Positions 21,178-31,245 of a DNA stretch of 31,309 nucleotides are shown here, in pieces. Under the pieces are notes generated by a model, which saw only the letters and a list, made by a program, of their open reading frames with translations, did no database searches and was not told the DNA's origin. Each line of letters starts with the position of its first letter. The stretch's first letter is position 1. Origin of the DNA: Bipalium vagum (taxonomy: Eukaryota > Platyhelminthes > Tricladida > Geoplanidae). The stretch covers positions 1 to 31,309 of the forward strand of contig JBBMKC010253503.1 of the NCBI GenBank assembly GCA_037834085.1, written 5' to 3'. The position numbers were made by a program, and so were the translations under genes.

Positions 21178-21561
21178 CTGTACGCATTTGATTTCGGCAT
21201 CAGTATTCTCAGGAACGACTGCGTTGTACAATTTTAAATCAAATTGTGGAACATTATCATTAACGTCTTCAACAATAACGGAAATTTTTAAAGATGAAGT
21301 CAATCGTGGTGTCGTAAAAGGCATTCCCCAACCATCTGAACAGACAAGAACAGCCTTAATAACAGTGACTTTATCTTGGCCAGTAATTAATAATGATTCT
21401 CGATCATAAGACCTTTTAGTTCTGATTTCAAACATGTTATCATTAAACTCTTTCAGTGAATTTTTATGAAAATCTAAATCTTGGAGACCTTCAATTGATT
21501 TTGGTTCGTGACATTGGATTTTACCGTTCACAGATTCTTCGTCTGCATCGACAACCGTTAC
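21178..21561 (-). CDS. Protocadherin-like gene, exon A (cadherin repeat, first visible exon)
   Basis: This 128-codon exon (phase 0 at both ends) is the most upstream visible exon of a minus-strand cadherin-superfamily gene. It follows a good acceptor (ttatttcag) and ends CAG|gtacat. It opens inside a cadherin repeat with the calcium-site motif VDADEESVNGK, then has YDRE and VLVCSDGWG, and closes the repeat with VEDVNDNVPQF, a DxNDNxP linker. The next repeat begins with VVPENTDAEIKCVQ. The wording 'VDADE..VNGK...CSDG' resembles invertebrate protocadherins. Cadherin repeats are extracellular and bind Ca2+ at the linkers between domains, usually for homophilic adhesion. The start of this repeat and the signal peptide must lie in exons to the right. 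The join to exon B is in frame and continues the repeat smoothly, so the coding call is firm. The exact family member is not. Confidence 0.93.
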
Positions 21562-21667
21562 CTGAAATAAAAAATAAAGAGATTTTTAAACAAATATTTA
21601 ATTTTTTCATCAACTTTCGTACGAGATATAACTTTTGAAATGATTTTAAAAACATTAAAGTTTTTTA

Positions 21668-21970
21668 TAACTGGGTTGAGCAGAAAGCTCGTTCACTTCT
21701 TTTTGCATACAATTCCAATTATTTTGACTTGTTTACTAATAATATATTGTAATAATATATTGTAAAAGGTAATTTTGTTGAGTCATCGTTTCACATATTA
21801 AAGAAAATAGATAATTTAAGTATTTAGTAAACGTGCTTCAAAATATTCGTCATATTATTCTTTATTTTACCAGAGAAAAACTAATGGAAAAGTATGGAAA
21901 GGATAATGTGACAGATCGCACTTGTTAAAATGTTTTGTAGAATTTAACGTAGGTTAGTTTTTGTAAAACA
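21668..21970 (+). mobile_element. Mariner 5' end fragment
   Basis: CTGGGTTGAGCAGAAAGCTC resembles the terminus of the foldback at 6213 (TTGGGTTGGCAAGAAAGTTC) and mariner termini in general. About 170 bases on, the plus strand reads NIRHIILYF, then REKLMEKYGKDNVTDRTC, matching the 'RHILLYF..GK...EA...IC..YG...V.ERTC' start of mariner transposases. No later domain is found. It lies just upstream of exon A. Confidence 0.55.
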
Positions 21971-22251
21971 TCCAACACTCAATGGACAAAAATTGAATAA
22001 TAGGGTAATTTTTTGACAAAAATGCAACTTTTTTAGTTTCATAAAACTTTCTAAAATGAGATATGTATGTGTAAGTTTCAAACCCATGCGATTAATCGGT
22101 TTGTTGCAACTTTTTTATAATCAATTTTTTTTATTTGCAAATTTGAATAAAAATTTTATAATTTCTTGTAAATAAATAAATTATATAAAAATAATTTGTA
22201 AGCTTGTTTAAAAACTGTTTGACTCATTGTAATTAGTACCTAAGTTTACAA

Positions 22252-23050
22252 ATGCCTAAATCCCAGTTCCGAATATATCCAAAATTAATAAATACGGTTT
22301 TGAATTTCCAAATGAATTCAAAAAGAGCCAGTCATTCGAACTTTTTTGCTTTTTTTGTTCCATCTAAATAATATATGATCGCCAATCAACTGTTATCAAG
22401 GATAAAGAATCTGCGAAGCATTTGAAAGGGCTTAGGAACAATACTATAGCTAAATCAAGCTAGTCATTCAGATCCGAATCCTTGAATAATGAAAAACAAT
22501 TATAAATCAAACAGCCAAATCATTTTTATCTCGCTCTATAAAGTCCATAATGCAGAAAGGAAATCACTATTTATATTTATGGGTAGGTCGTTATCTTTTG
22601 ATTCAATAATCCGTTCAGAGGTACCCATTATTGCTGCGGCTGAAATTTTTAAGATAAAAGATAATTATTAATAAAAAGATTTTAATAATAGATGAAAGTG
22701 ATATTTCAGCCACTAGATTTTTCAACACTATGATTGGCACAATTGATAATAATAAATAAACTTATTTGCTCCACCACAGGGTTTGTTTTGTAAATATCGA
22801 TAAGAAATGTGTAGTTCATCTGGTTGATGATCTAATAAAAGATTATTCTATTGATAGAAATCATTTTTGTCAACTGTTATCTGATGGAGTTTCATATATA
22901 TGTATGATGGATACCGAAAATATCCTAATTAATCACTGATTAATGCACACGTGTCTTATATAAAGAATCCAACAGAGAGCAACATGAGAGATGTCATGGA
23001 AGTTAAAATAAATGAAAAGAAAAATGCAGTTAGTTGTTTGGTGAAACTGT
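22252..23050 (+). mobile_element. hAT-superfamily transposase fossil with N-terminal zinc finger (CGGBP1-like group)
   Basis: A plus-strand ATG at 22252 starts MPKSQFRIYPKLINTVLNF. In another frame CFFC then KESAKHLKG gives a C-x2-C...H zinc finger, as in the CGGBP1-like hAT group. Further on come LIIDESDISATRFFNTMIG and TIDNNK (family pattern: IDETTD..GR...NVIIGTLD), HLVDDLIKDYSIDRNHFC and QLLSDGVSYICMM, matching 'VSDAAPYMIK', the second catalytic Asp region of this group. A degenerate 'HVTCLAH' block follows as HVSYIKN. The first (IDE) and second (SDG) acidic sites are readable; the C-terminal hAT dimerisation region is not. There are several stops and frame changes. No terminal repeats were identified. 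Confidence 0.6.
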
Positions 23051-23338
23051 GATTTTTGGTTTTGATAATTTTATATCAGACAAATTGTCAATAAAAAAAT
23101 CATTGATAGAATTTCTGTTTGAAATTTGCTAATAATGCGGAATGAGAAAAATCAATTTTTAAGAGGCAGTAAAATTCAAATTTATAAAAATATTATTTGC
23201 AAAATAAACTAATAAAAAAAATTAAAATAAAATGAAAATTCAGTTTTATAATTTGGTGAATTTCAAAAAGTATTTAAAGTATTTATTCAAAAATAATTGT
23301 TAGCTGCACCATATAATTAGTAAAAGATATTATTAGTA

Positions 23339-24609
23339 TTAGGTAGGTGCAAAAATAATGTCGTCCTGCAGCTATAAAAGTAAAAACGTCATAACTCAAT
23401 GGAAAATAAACTTTATCAATCAAAATAATTTCCAAGCGAGTCAATACTTTTCTGCCAACGAGTGATGAGTTTATTTATGCCAGTGGAATAAAAGTCTTTG
23501 GTCTTGGAGGCAACAAACTTATCAAAGGCCATTTCAGCACCGGCTCGAGTTTCGAAGCACATATTGACCAAGAAATTATCCAGAGTCTTAAAGAAATGGA
23601 AATTTGTTGGCGAGAGGTCTGGCGAATATGGGGGTGAGTCCAAATTTCGTAGTTCAAATTGTTTATTTTTGCAATTTTGTTTGTGCGACGCCTGGGTGTA
23701 CATTGTCGTGCAACAGAATCGAACCTTTTCTATTGATCAGTCCCGGACAGATGACTCAGAGTTTCCTATGCATTTAGTCTATTTGCTGGCAGTATGTTTC
23801 TGCTGTAATCGTTTCGCCAGGATTTAGAAAGCTGTGATAGATCAGACCGGCCATGGACCATCAAACAGTCACCATAATTTTTTAAGGGTTCAAATTTGGC
23901 TTTGGGAAATGTTTCAGAGCTTCATTTCTATCCAACCATTGTGCCGAACGTCGCCGATTGTCCCAGAGAATCCATTTCTCATCACAAGTCATGATTTGAT
24001 AGAGAAATGAATCGCGGTTGTTGCGCAAAAACACAGAAGATGCCACTTCGAAACGACGATATTTTTGTTTTCCCTCAGGTCATGTGGCACCCACTTATCC
24101 ATCTTTTTCATCTTTCCAATCTCGTCTAAGTGACGACGTACTGTTGCATAATCCACCACAAGTACAATACACTTCCGTTGTGTATTTTGATAAATCAGCT
24201 TCGATTATCTTCTTTAATTTATCAGTCAACTTTACGTGAACGACCGCAACAATCCTCATCTTCAAGGGTATCATTTCCCTGACGAAACCTCTTAAACCAA
24301 TGTTACACCATGCTCTGATTGATAATTGCAGGATCAAATGCATTATTCATTTTGCGAGCCGTTTCGGTAGCATTTGTGCCTAATTTGTATACGTACAAAA
24401 AATGATACGATATTGATATTTTTTCATATTCGGTTAAATCGCCTATAAAAGGATAATTAAGAAATATTTTAAGTAATTTATAATAAAATTTACTTTGTAG
24501 AGATTTTACTTTCAAAAATTTATCAAAATATATTGAATATTCAAACAAAACATTTATTTATCTATTATTGACTTGTCAAAAAAACTACATTATTTTTGCA
24601 CCAGTCTAA
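23339..24609 (-). mobile_element. Mariner (Hsmar1-like D34D) with both ends; best preserved copy in the window
   Basis: The termini TTAGGTAGGTGCAAAAATAA (left) and, on the opposite strand, TTAGACTGGTGCAAAAATAA (right) match in all but about three bases and are flanked by TA. The length of 1271 bp is that of a full mariner. The minus-strand transposase shows LGTNATETARKMNNAFDPAI (first HTH), VQ/HWFKRFRQGNDTLEDEDC, CDEKWILWDNRRRSAQWLDR, 'GETITAE', LLHDNVHPG, and an open C-terminal block at 23416-23703 with PPYSPDLSPTNFHFFKTLDN and ending NKLITRWQKSIDSLGNYFD. The first two catalytic Asp (DEKW, HDN) are present. The third, SPTD in relatives, is Asn here (SPTN). Stops and frame changes break the frame, so it is dead, but its ends could still be acted on by a related transposase. 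Confidence 0.9.
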
Positions 24610-24619
24610 TAATAGTAAA

Positions 24620-24970
24620 AACACTAATATTCCTGTGTATGGGGATCAGTTAGGAGATCTGAAGAATTTTCTAACAAAAACTTAAGTAATATCTCATTAA
24701 TAAGCAATATTTCATCATGATAACATCAGTCCCACATAGCAATGACTGCACTAGAAAATTTTTCAGAATTTAGATGGGAGTTCTAAGGTTCTCTGATATT
24801 CGGCACATTATTTAGATCAGATTAACATCTCTTTCGAAACTCGCTAGATAATTTTGAATGCAACGAATTTCAGTTTTTTGAAGATACTACTACTCACTTA
24901 GTAAAAATTTCAGACAAACAACAAAACGAATTCTTTGATAATGGCGTAATGAGACTGACCAAATTTTTAA
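24620..24970 (+). mobile_element. Mariner 3' half fragment
   Basis: The plus strand reads VYGDQLGDLKNFLTKT (relatives: VYC.QL..L...L..K), then FHHDN, and after a shifted segment LDNFECNEFQFFEDTTTHLV, KISDKQQNEFFDNGVMRLTK. The last part matches the '..F.N.ED...HL..FF.SK...FYE.GI..LP.RW' C-terminus of mariner. The second catalytic Asp (HDN) is kept; the third is not readable. It starts right next to the right end of the 23339-24609 element. No remnant of its own 5' half was found on the other side of that element. Confidence 0.65.
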
Positions 24971-26099
24971 TATTTATTTATTTTTCGACTTTTATGTTAC
25001 ATAATTTTTGGAATTTACAAAGATTGGTATATTTATGTTCGCAGTCGATTTTTGATTAATGTTATCATTCTGTATATTGAAAACATAAATAGTGATTGCA
25101 GCTTCAATTAATTTCGATAATTAGAAAAGTTGTAATTTTAATAAAATATTAATAGGTACACACATACTATATATACACTCTTTAGAATGTCATCAAGAAA
25201 AATAAAATAATTTAATAATTAAATAAGTCTTGAAGATAAATGAAGACTTGAGATAATTGTTCGAAATACGTGTCAACAAATGGAAGTTAAGCAAAAAATA
25301 CCAATAACAGAATGGGTTAATGGGTAAGAAATAAATATAATAATTATTTTTTATAATTTAGATTAAAGATTAATTTTTTTTCGGTTTTACTATAAAGGGT
25401 TTACTTAAGAGCATTACTCACCTTAATTAAGAACATTGAATAATTCCTTTAGTTTCAAACAAAAATAATACTTTATTATTATTTTTAAGGAAATCTTAAA
25501 CAGACAACCACTAATAGAAATTATAGATGGATATAGGATAGGTACATAGGAAAAGCGCATAATGAAATAGCTTTATCATTATGAAAGAAGAATTTTTTAG
25601 TACACGTGTTAAGTATCTCGTTATATTATTTGTCCTCAGAACTTGAATCCATTAATAAAAGCATTATTACAATAATAAAAAAGAGAAAAAGAAAACAAGT
25701 ACATCAATGAAAAATTATGCGGAATTTTAATATATTAATTACTTAACGTCATTTAATTTTTTGGCATAAGGAGAATATGGTCTCATGTATTTTGTTTTCC
25801 TTAAAATAATATTATAACATTTAAGAATTTGAAATCTACACCTTTTTAAAAATTTTAATAAAATAATTGAAATTTTAATATTAAATATCCAATAAAGTAA
25901 TCGCGGTTTTTTAAATACTTGTACTTCAGATTAAAATTTCAAAAGATTTACAAAATATTATAAGTTAATTTTAGTATCATTAAAAGCGGACTTTATCAAG
26001 AATTGGTATTTATTAAGTATTTTAAACAACTATCGTCATTCTTTGTTGTTCATTTAAAATAAAGATGGTACACATAGATATCAAATATATCTAATTTTT
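24971..26099. other. AT-rich stretch upstream of exon A, no recognised element
   Basis: This is about 1.1 kb. A minus-strand piece with a strong donor-like AAG|gtgagt near 25420 is preceded by a 46-codon frame, but that frame ends in a stop just before the site. No coding signal consistent with the cadherin gene was found. Confidence 0.4.
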
Positions 26100-27085
26100 A
26101 TTTAATGACTTCAAACAACGCATCAGAGTCGACAAAAGGAATCGATGGTATTTATGAAGAGAATATTGTGAAAAACAAAGAACAGCCCAATTTTGGTTTC
26201 AACGTTTTAAATCCCGAAACGAAAACGTTGAAGATGTTGAAGCCGAAGAAGTTAAATGAAGATGAGTTTCTTCAAGAGCTTTCTCAAAATCCTACTACAT
26301 CGTGTTTCGAATTATCAAAGAACTCAATTGCAACCAAAAAGCTGTATGAATACGTCTGAAATCTCTTGAATATATGAAAAAAATGGATAAATTGATACCA
26401 CATGTGTTGAGCTTTCAGAACATCCAACCATGATTATCAATTTGCAGTATAATTCTTGGAAAGCATAATGTTAAGGCGTTTTGGAACAAGATTCTAACAG
26501 TCGATGAAAAATGGATTTACTATAAAATTTCAAACAAATGAGTCGTTGGCAACTCAAAGGATCAAAGCCTGGAATAAGCCCTAAGCAAGAAATTGATCCT
26601 AAAAAAACTTTTGACGAGTTTTTGGTGAACCTCGTGTAGAATTGTTCAAGTTGAGTTTTAGAAACCTAATCAAATAATTAAAGGCAAAATTTACTGTGTT
26701 CAGATACGGAGTGCTTATTCAAAATTATCAAAAATGCAAACTTCATTAGTCAACAGAAATGGTGTCTTATTGTTACACGACAACGCAAGATCAGATACTT
26801 CAAAATTTGCTCACTAAAAGAATTAAAAATTAAAACTCCTCGTCATCCACAGTATAGCGCAAAAATTCCTCCTTGAGATTATTATTTGTTTTTATGCTTA
26901 TCTAATTTTCAAAGAAATAAAACCTATGATTCTGATGATTCCCTAAAAAACGATATTGTAGACTTCTTTAATTCTATGAATTCAGATTTTTTCATACTGG
27001 TATATATAAACTTGTTATTATATGGCAAAAAATTGTTGATTCAGGTGGAAATTATTTTGTTTAATAAAGATTTTAAATAAAGAGG
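26100..27085 (+). mobile_element. Mariner transposase fossil, most of the coding region
   Basis: An 84-codon open segment (26105-26359) contains KPKKLNEDEFLQELSQNPTT, the hinge and second HTH start. Later, across frames, are VDEKWIYYKISN, FWQRVFGEPR-like VFGEPRVELF, LLHDNARSDTSKFA, DYYLFLC and RNKTYDSDDSLKNDIVDFFN. The last is part of an open 3' frame (26886-27080) that ends near the normal C-terminus with GGNYF in another frame. All three catalytic acidic sites (DEKW, HDN, DYYLF) can be read, though not in one frame. Terminal repeats were not identified with confidence; a short (TA)n run follows at about 27097. Confidence 0.78.
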
Positions 27086-27096
27086 AAGTTTTGAAG

Positions 27097-27116
27097 TATA
27101 TATATATATATATAGT
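27097..27116. repeat. Short (TA)n microsatellite
   Basis: About nine TA units lie between two mariner fossils. Confidence 0.8.
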
Positions 27117-27315
27117 TAAATACCGAAATTACTCTTCTGGATACCTATTAGGCTGAAGCATATGTTCGTTCGCATTTTACAAATCAGTTTTTTCCCAATT
27201 CTAGTTGTATTTAGCAAGGTATTATGAATTTTTTCAAAGGTAATTACTCATTGTATATAATTTTGTTTTACTGAACTAATTGAAAATAGTTATTTGCAGA
27301 TATTTAACTTGAACT

Positions 27316-28010
27316 ATGGAATTTATTGATAAAGACATCAACGCTTCACAGTTGCGGAAGATTTGCTTGCGCGTCATAGAGCCACTCTTGGTCACAATTC
27401 AAGATTTCTTCATTGGATTGTCACTGGCATCGAGGAGTGGAGTTTATATATATAAATCACCGAAAAAGGAAACAATGGGTAAACAGAAACGAACTAGCAA
27501 CGTGTCAAGTTAAGAAAGATCTCCATCTTTGCAAGGCAATGATCGTGTGTCGTGGGACTGAAAGGGTATCATTTATTTTGAAATTTTACCACATAATCGC
27601 ACAGTCAACCAACAACTCTACGTAGAACAATTGTATCGCTTGAACCACGTTTTTCAAGAGAAGTGATGTGATCGCTAAGGGCCAGTAATTTTGCAGCACG
27701 ACAACGCCCGACCACACACAAAACCACTCACATAGACGGCCATCCAGGAACTCAGTTGGGAGGTTTTGCCTCATCCTCTATACAGACCGGACCTTGGTCT
27801 GTCAAATTCTTTCTTTTGTTTCGCTTTCTAACCAAATAGTGCGACTTAACATTTAACAAGATGATGATCTGTAGAATTGGCTTGATTTGGCAAAACGATA
27901 TCAACAAATTGGTACAAGGATGGGGAAAGTGGTAAATATTGATAAAAGATCGATTTTTTTGTTTATTATGAAGTAAATGTCTTTATTTTTGTTTAAATAT
28001 TATTGACTAA
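27316..28010 (+). mobile_element. Mariner transposase fossil, catalytic half with 3' end
   Basis: The plus strand reads WSLYINHRKRKQWVNRNELA, TCQVKKDLHLCKAMIVCRG, then 'LPHNRTVNQQLYVEQLYRLN', VILQHDNARPHTKPLT, AIQELSWEVLPHPLYRPDLG. This is the block from the first catalytic site to just before the third. The first site reads GIEEW where relatives have GDEEW or GDEKW, and the third reads LSNSFF where relatives have PSDYHFF, so both acids are lost; HDN is kept. The right end, ...TTGACTAA followed by TA at 28011, fits a mariner terminus. The N-terminal DNA-binding half is missing or unreadable. The wording differs from the copy at 26100, so these are two separate lineages side by side. Confidence 0.78.
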
Positions 28011-28967
28011 TAAATGACTAAAAACAGACGAATTTATGCTTCAACCTAATAATATCATAAATTTTAATATTAATAAAATAAATTAAATATTTATAAAATA
28101 TTACCAATTTCAAAAGAATAATTAAAATTAATTTTAATAACAAGCTTACTGTTACTATTAATGAATTATAAAAATCAAGTTTGCTGTCCATTTCAAGTAT
28201 AAGACTGTCCTGCAATTAGTTATGTGTTGAAGTGTAAATAAAAAAAAGTTTTTGTTGAAAATTACTATTATTATAATTAGAAAATTGAAATCTATTAAAT
28301 TTTTAAGAATTATTTTGGTGATGTCTGTCTATCAATATTAAAAAGCAATTCAGAAAAATTAATTTTGTCTTAGATACACTTGGACCGTGATAAGAATGAT
28401 TTCATAGTCAGTTACTTCTCCATATCTTCAGGACTAATATATCATTCTTGTCAAATTGGAAATCCGTCCTATCATTTTTCAATAAATTCACTCTTTTCTT
28501 TGACAATTCCATGCCGGTTACAACAGACGGATTTAGTAACTAATATAATATCCATACTTTGAAAACGTCTATTTGCTGATGCACGAATTTATGAATAAAA
28601 TTTTATTCTGGATGATTTATATTTATTGCCTTTATATATTGGGAAAATGATTTGCCCACATTGAATAGTTTTCGATGATTAAAAAATTTGATACAGTTGT
28701 TCTTTAAATTAATTCTTATAACTAAAATAAATAAATATAACTATATATTTAGTTTGGGAATTAGCCCCATCATTTTGTTATAGATTAATTACTATATAAG
28801 TATAGATTTATGTATAATTATATTATAATTATAGATTTATTATTATAAATATCGTGTATTTGTCATTGAGGATAAAACTAAAAAGTAATATTGTAATATA
28901 TCTATAAGATATCAATAGTTTGTTTTTGTTTTAATTGATTAAATAGCTTATTTGTTTTAGCAAAAAC
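28011..28967. other. AT-rich stretch with one less AT-rich, unassigned patch
   Basis: A patch at about 28380-28600 is less AT-rich and has a 60-codon plus-strand frame (28380-28562) with no known family. On the minus strand it also lacks cadherin motifs. The rest is AT-rich filler. Confidence 0.4.
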
Positions 28968-29105
28968 ACAAAGTGAATGGATCAATGGATTGTTTCAAAG
29001 GATCAAGATTTCTTTTACCGCGGAATTCATTTTTTGTCCGAAAGATGGTCAAAAGTTGTAGCTGCCAACGGAAAAAAAGTGTTATGTTTATTTATCATTA
29101 CCTAA
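28968..29105 (+). mobile_element. Mariner C-terminal remnant with 3' end
   Basis: An open frame of about 30 codons reads WIVSKDQDFFYRGIHFLSER and WSKVVAANGKK, almost unchanged from the C-terminus of irritans-like mariners (..SKD..FY.RGI..LPERW.KVVA.DGKY). It is followed by CCTAA at 29101-29105 and TA, matching a mariner right end. Only the last tenth of the element remains; there is no matching 5' part nearby. Confidence 0.75.
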
Positions 29106-31220
29106 TATATTATATATATTAGTAGCTTACAGGATATATTATCAATTTTCAATAAATATTATAAAATATCTTCAAAAGTAACGAGGGATTTTTTATTATT
29201 ATTATTTTATTAAAAATTATTACTATTTTTATTTTTATTTTTATTTTTATTTTTATTATAATTACTAATTTTTATTAAAAATCATCAAATTTAAAAATTA
29301 TGAGATAAATGAAAAACATTTGAAAACACAACTGAATTTTGTCAATTTTCAGATCAAAGACATCAATGAAAATTCCTTTTAAATCGATAAAAATTATTAA
29401 AAAAATTATTAATTGTTTCAAAAACCTTTTTCATTCATTAAATCATAATATTAACTAAGAAGAAGGCAATGGAGGAATCATGAAAATGTATTGTTTTAAC
29501 ATTCATCAAAAAATTCCATTCATCAATATAAATTAATTTTGAAACAGGAAAGTTTAATTTCCAAATTGGAATGAGCTATGTTTGCTCAATAAGAAGATAA
29601 TAATTATTTTATGGAACATTAAATCATTAATAAAAAATTGCTTTCCTTTATCTTGTTTTTACTTCAAAACTGGAAAAGTGTATTGAGAATAATGTTAATT
29701 AATAAATAATTATGATAAATGATAATAAAAATATAGAAAGATTTATGTGCCTTACAGCCATTTATGTATATTAACATCTATAGGTTTAATTTATATAGTT
29801 TTATTATTATTTATTTATTTTTTTACAATCACAATTCTGAATATTCAAACAATTCCTAATTATCAAACCATATCGATTCTATATTGTTATCCATTTACAA
29901 AATGAATTCAAATTATCTTAATAAATTTAAAAATCTTATTAAAATATTAAATTCTTTTATTATATTTTATAGTACTTATGTTACAAAGTATTATAAAATA
30001 AAGCTCTTATAATTAATTTTAAAATATTTATTTTAAATTTTTAATTTATTTACATATTTAAAAATTTTATATTATTAATTAAACAATTTTATTTATAATT
30101 TTAAAATTAAAAATTTTCTGACCAGGTTACATTCTTAAATTGTAAAAATAAATTATTATAGATTGGTTAAGATATGTTCATAGGGTGAAATTATACATGG
30201 TACTTCAATACCTTATACCTTACTCAGTTAAGTTCTCAAAATAAATTTTTTTATTTTTCACTTTATCTTTATACTTTGTCTCCTAGTTTTGATAATAAAA
30301 CCCGGTCTCCGTCATTTATAACTGAAACAGGAACACATCTTGAAGACAATATTTTAAAGCGTTATTTATCAGTTACAATTATATTTATCGTTCTAACAAA
30401 TTTATCGCTTTTATACTTCTTCTATTTTGACATTATACATATATAATGTTTAGGTGAAGAACATGATATGTTTCTCTCTCACAGTTGATCAAAAAGGAAC
30501 ACGTATAATTTACACTAAGCTGACAAAAAATGGTCATTTCTATATTATTTTTAACATTACTTTAGATCTTGACTTCCATATTTTCTTGTTCCAACTGAAC
30601 ATCTTTACACTTTGTATCATTTATTCGAATGAAATGTCATAATTCTCTTTCATGTCCTTTTTAGTTTTTGCAAGTTGAATTACTCTATGTACTGTGTTGA
30701 TGGATTTTTTCGTCTCTAAAATACTGTACTGTGGTACTTTTACCTTCATCTCGATGCTCTAAATAATAGTTATCCACGCGCTCTGTGTCAATCTCTAGCT
30801 TTAACCTCAGTTTTTTAAAATATCTAAAATAATTTAATATTTTAATCTCTGTCACAGATATAAGCCATGTATTTCTTGATCTTGTATGCGTACTCCATAA
30901 TTAAAGATTTCCGTATTATTTTGTCAATAGCCGTTATTAATATCTAACCTGTATCTATCCCAGTATTTCTGAATTTAATCATGGTTCAGTCAAATTACAG
31001 TTGTTATTAGATTTATTGAGACCACAAATATTATTATATTATATTTCTTTATCACTATTAACATATTACAAAAAACATTACGTCGTTTTTTAATGTTTGA
31101 AAGTGAAAGTACGATTTTTTTGTTTAAATATATTCATTTATGTCTTTGACAAAGTATAAAAGATCAGATCAATATCTAATGTCATTTTTATTTAATTTTA
31201 ATTATTGTTTCTTTGAGAAT
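29106..31220. other. AT-rich stretch with unassigned, less AT-rich region at the right
   Basis: This includes an (ATTTTT)n run at about 29222-29260. The stretch 30270-31000 is less AT-rich than its surroundings and has short broken frames on the minus strand, for example KVKVPQYSILETKKSINTVH near 30680-30760. I could not assign these to a family. They do not look like cadherin exons and may be an eroded transposon. Confidence 0.35.
29222..29260. repeat. (ATTTTT)n simple repeat
   Basis: About six imperfect copies of ATTTTT in tandem. Confidence 0.85.
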
Positions 31221-31224
31221 TTTA

Positions 31225-31245
31225 AAATAATAATAATTATTATTA

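Noticed and set aside
25420-25560. Strong donor-like AAG|gtgagt with a 46-codon minus-strand frame as a possible upstream exon
   Set aside because: The frame reaches a stop just before the donor and shows no signal peptide or cadherin motif.
28380-28562. 60-codon plus-strand frame and its minus-strand counterpart as a possible cadherin exon
   Set aside because: No DxNDN, PEN or DRE motif in any frame and no consistent splice sites.
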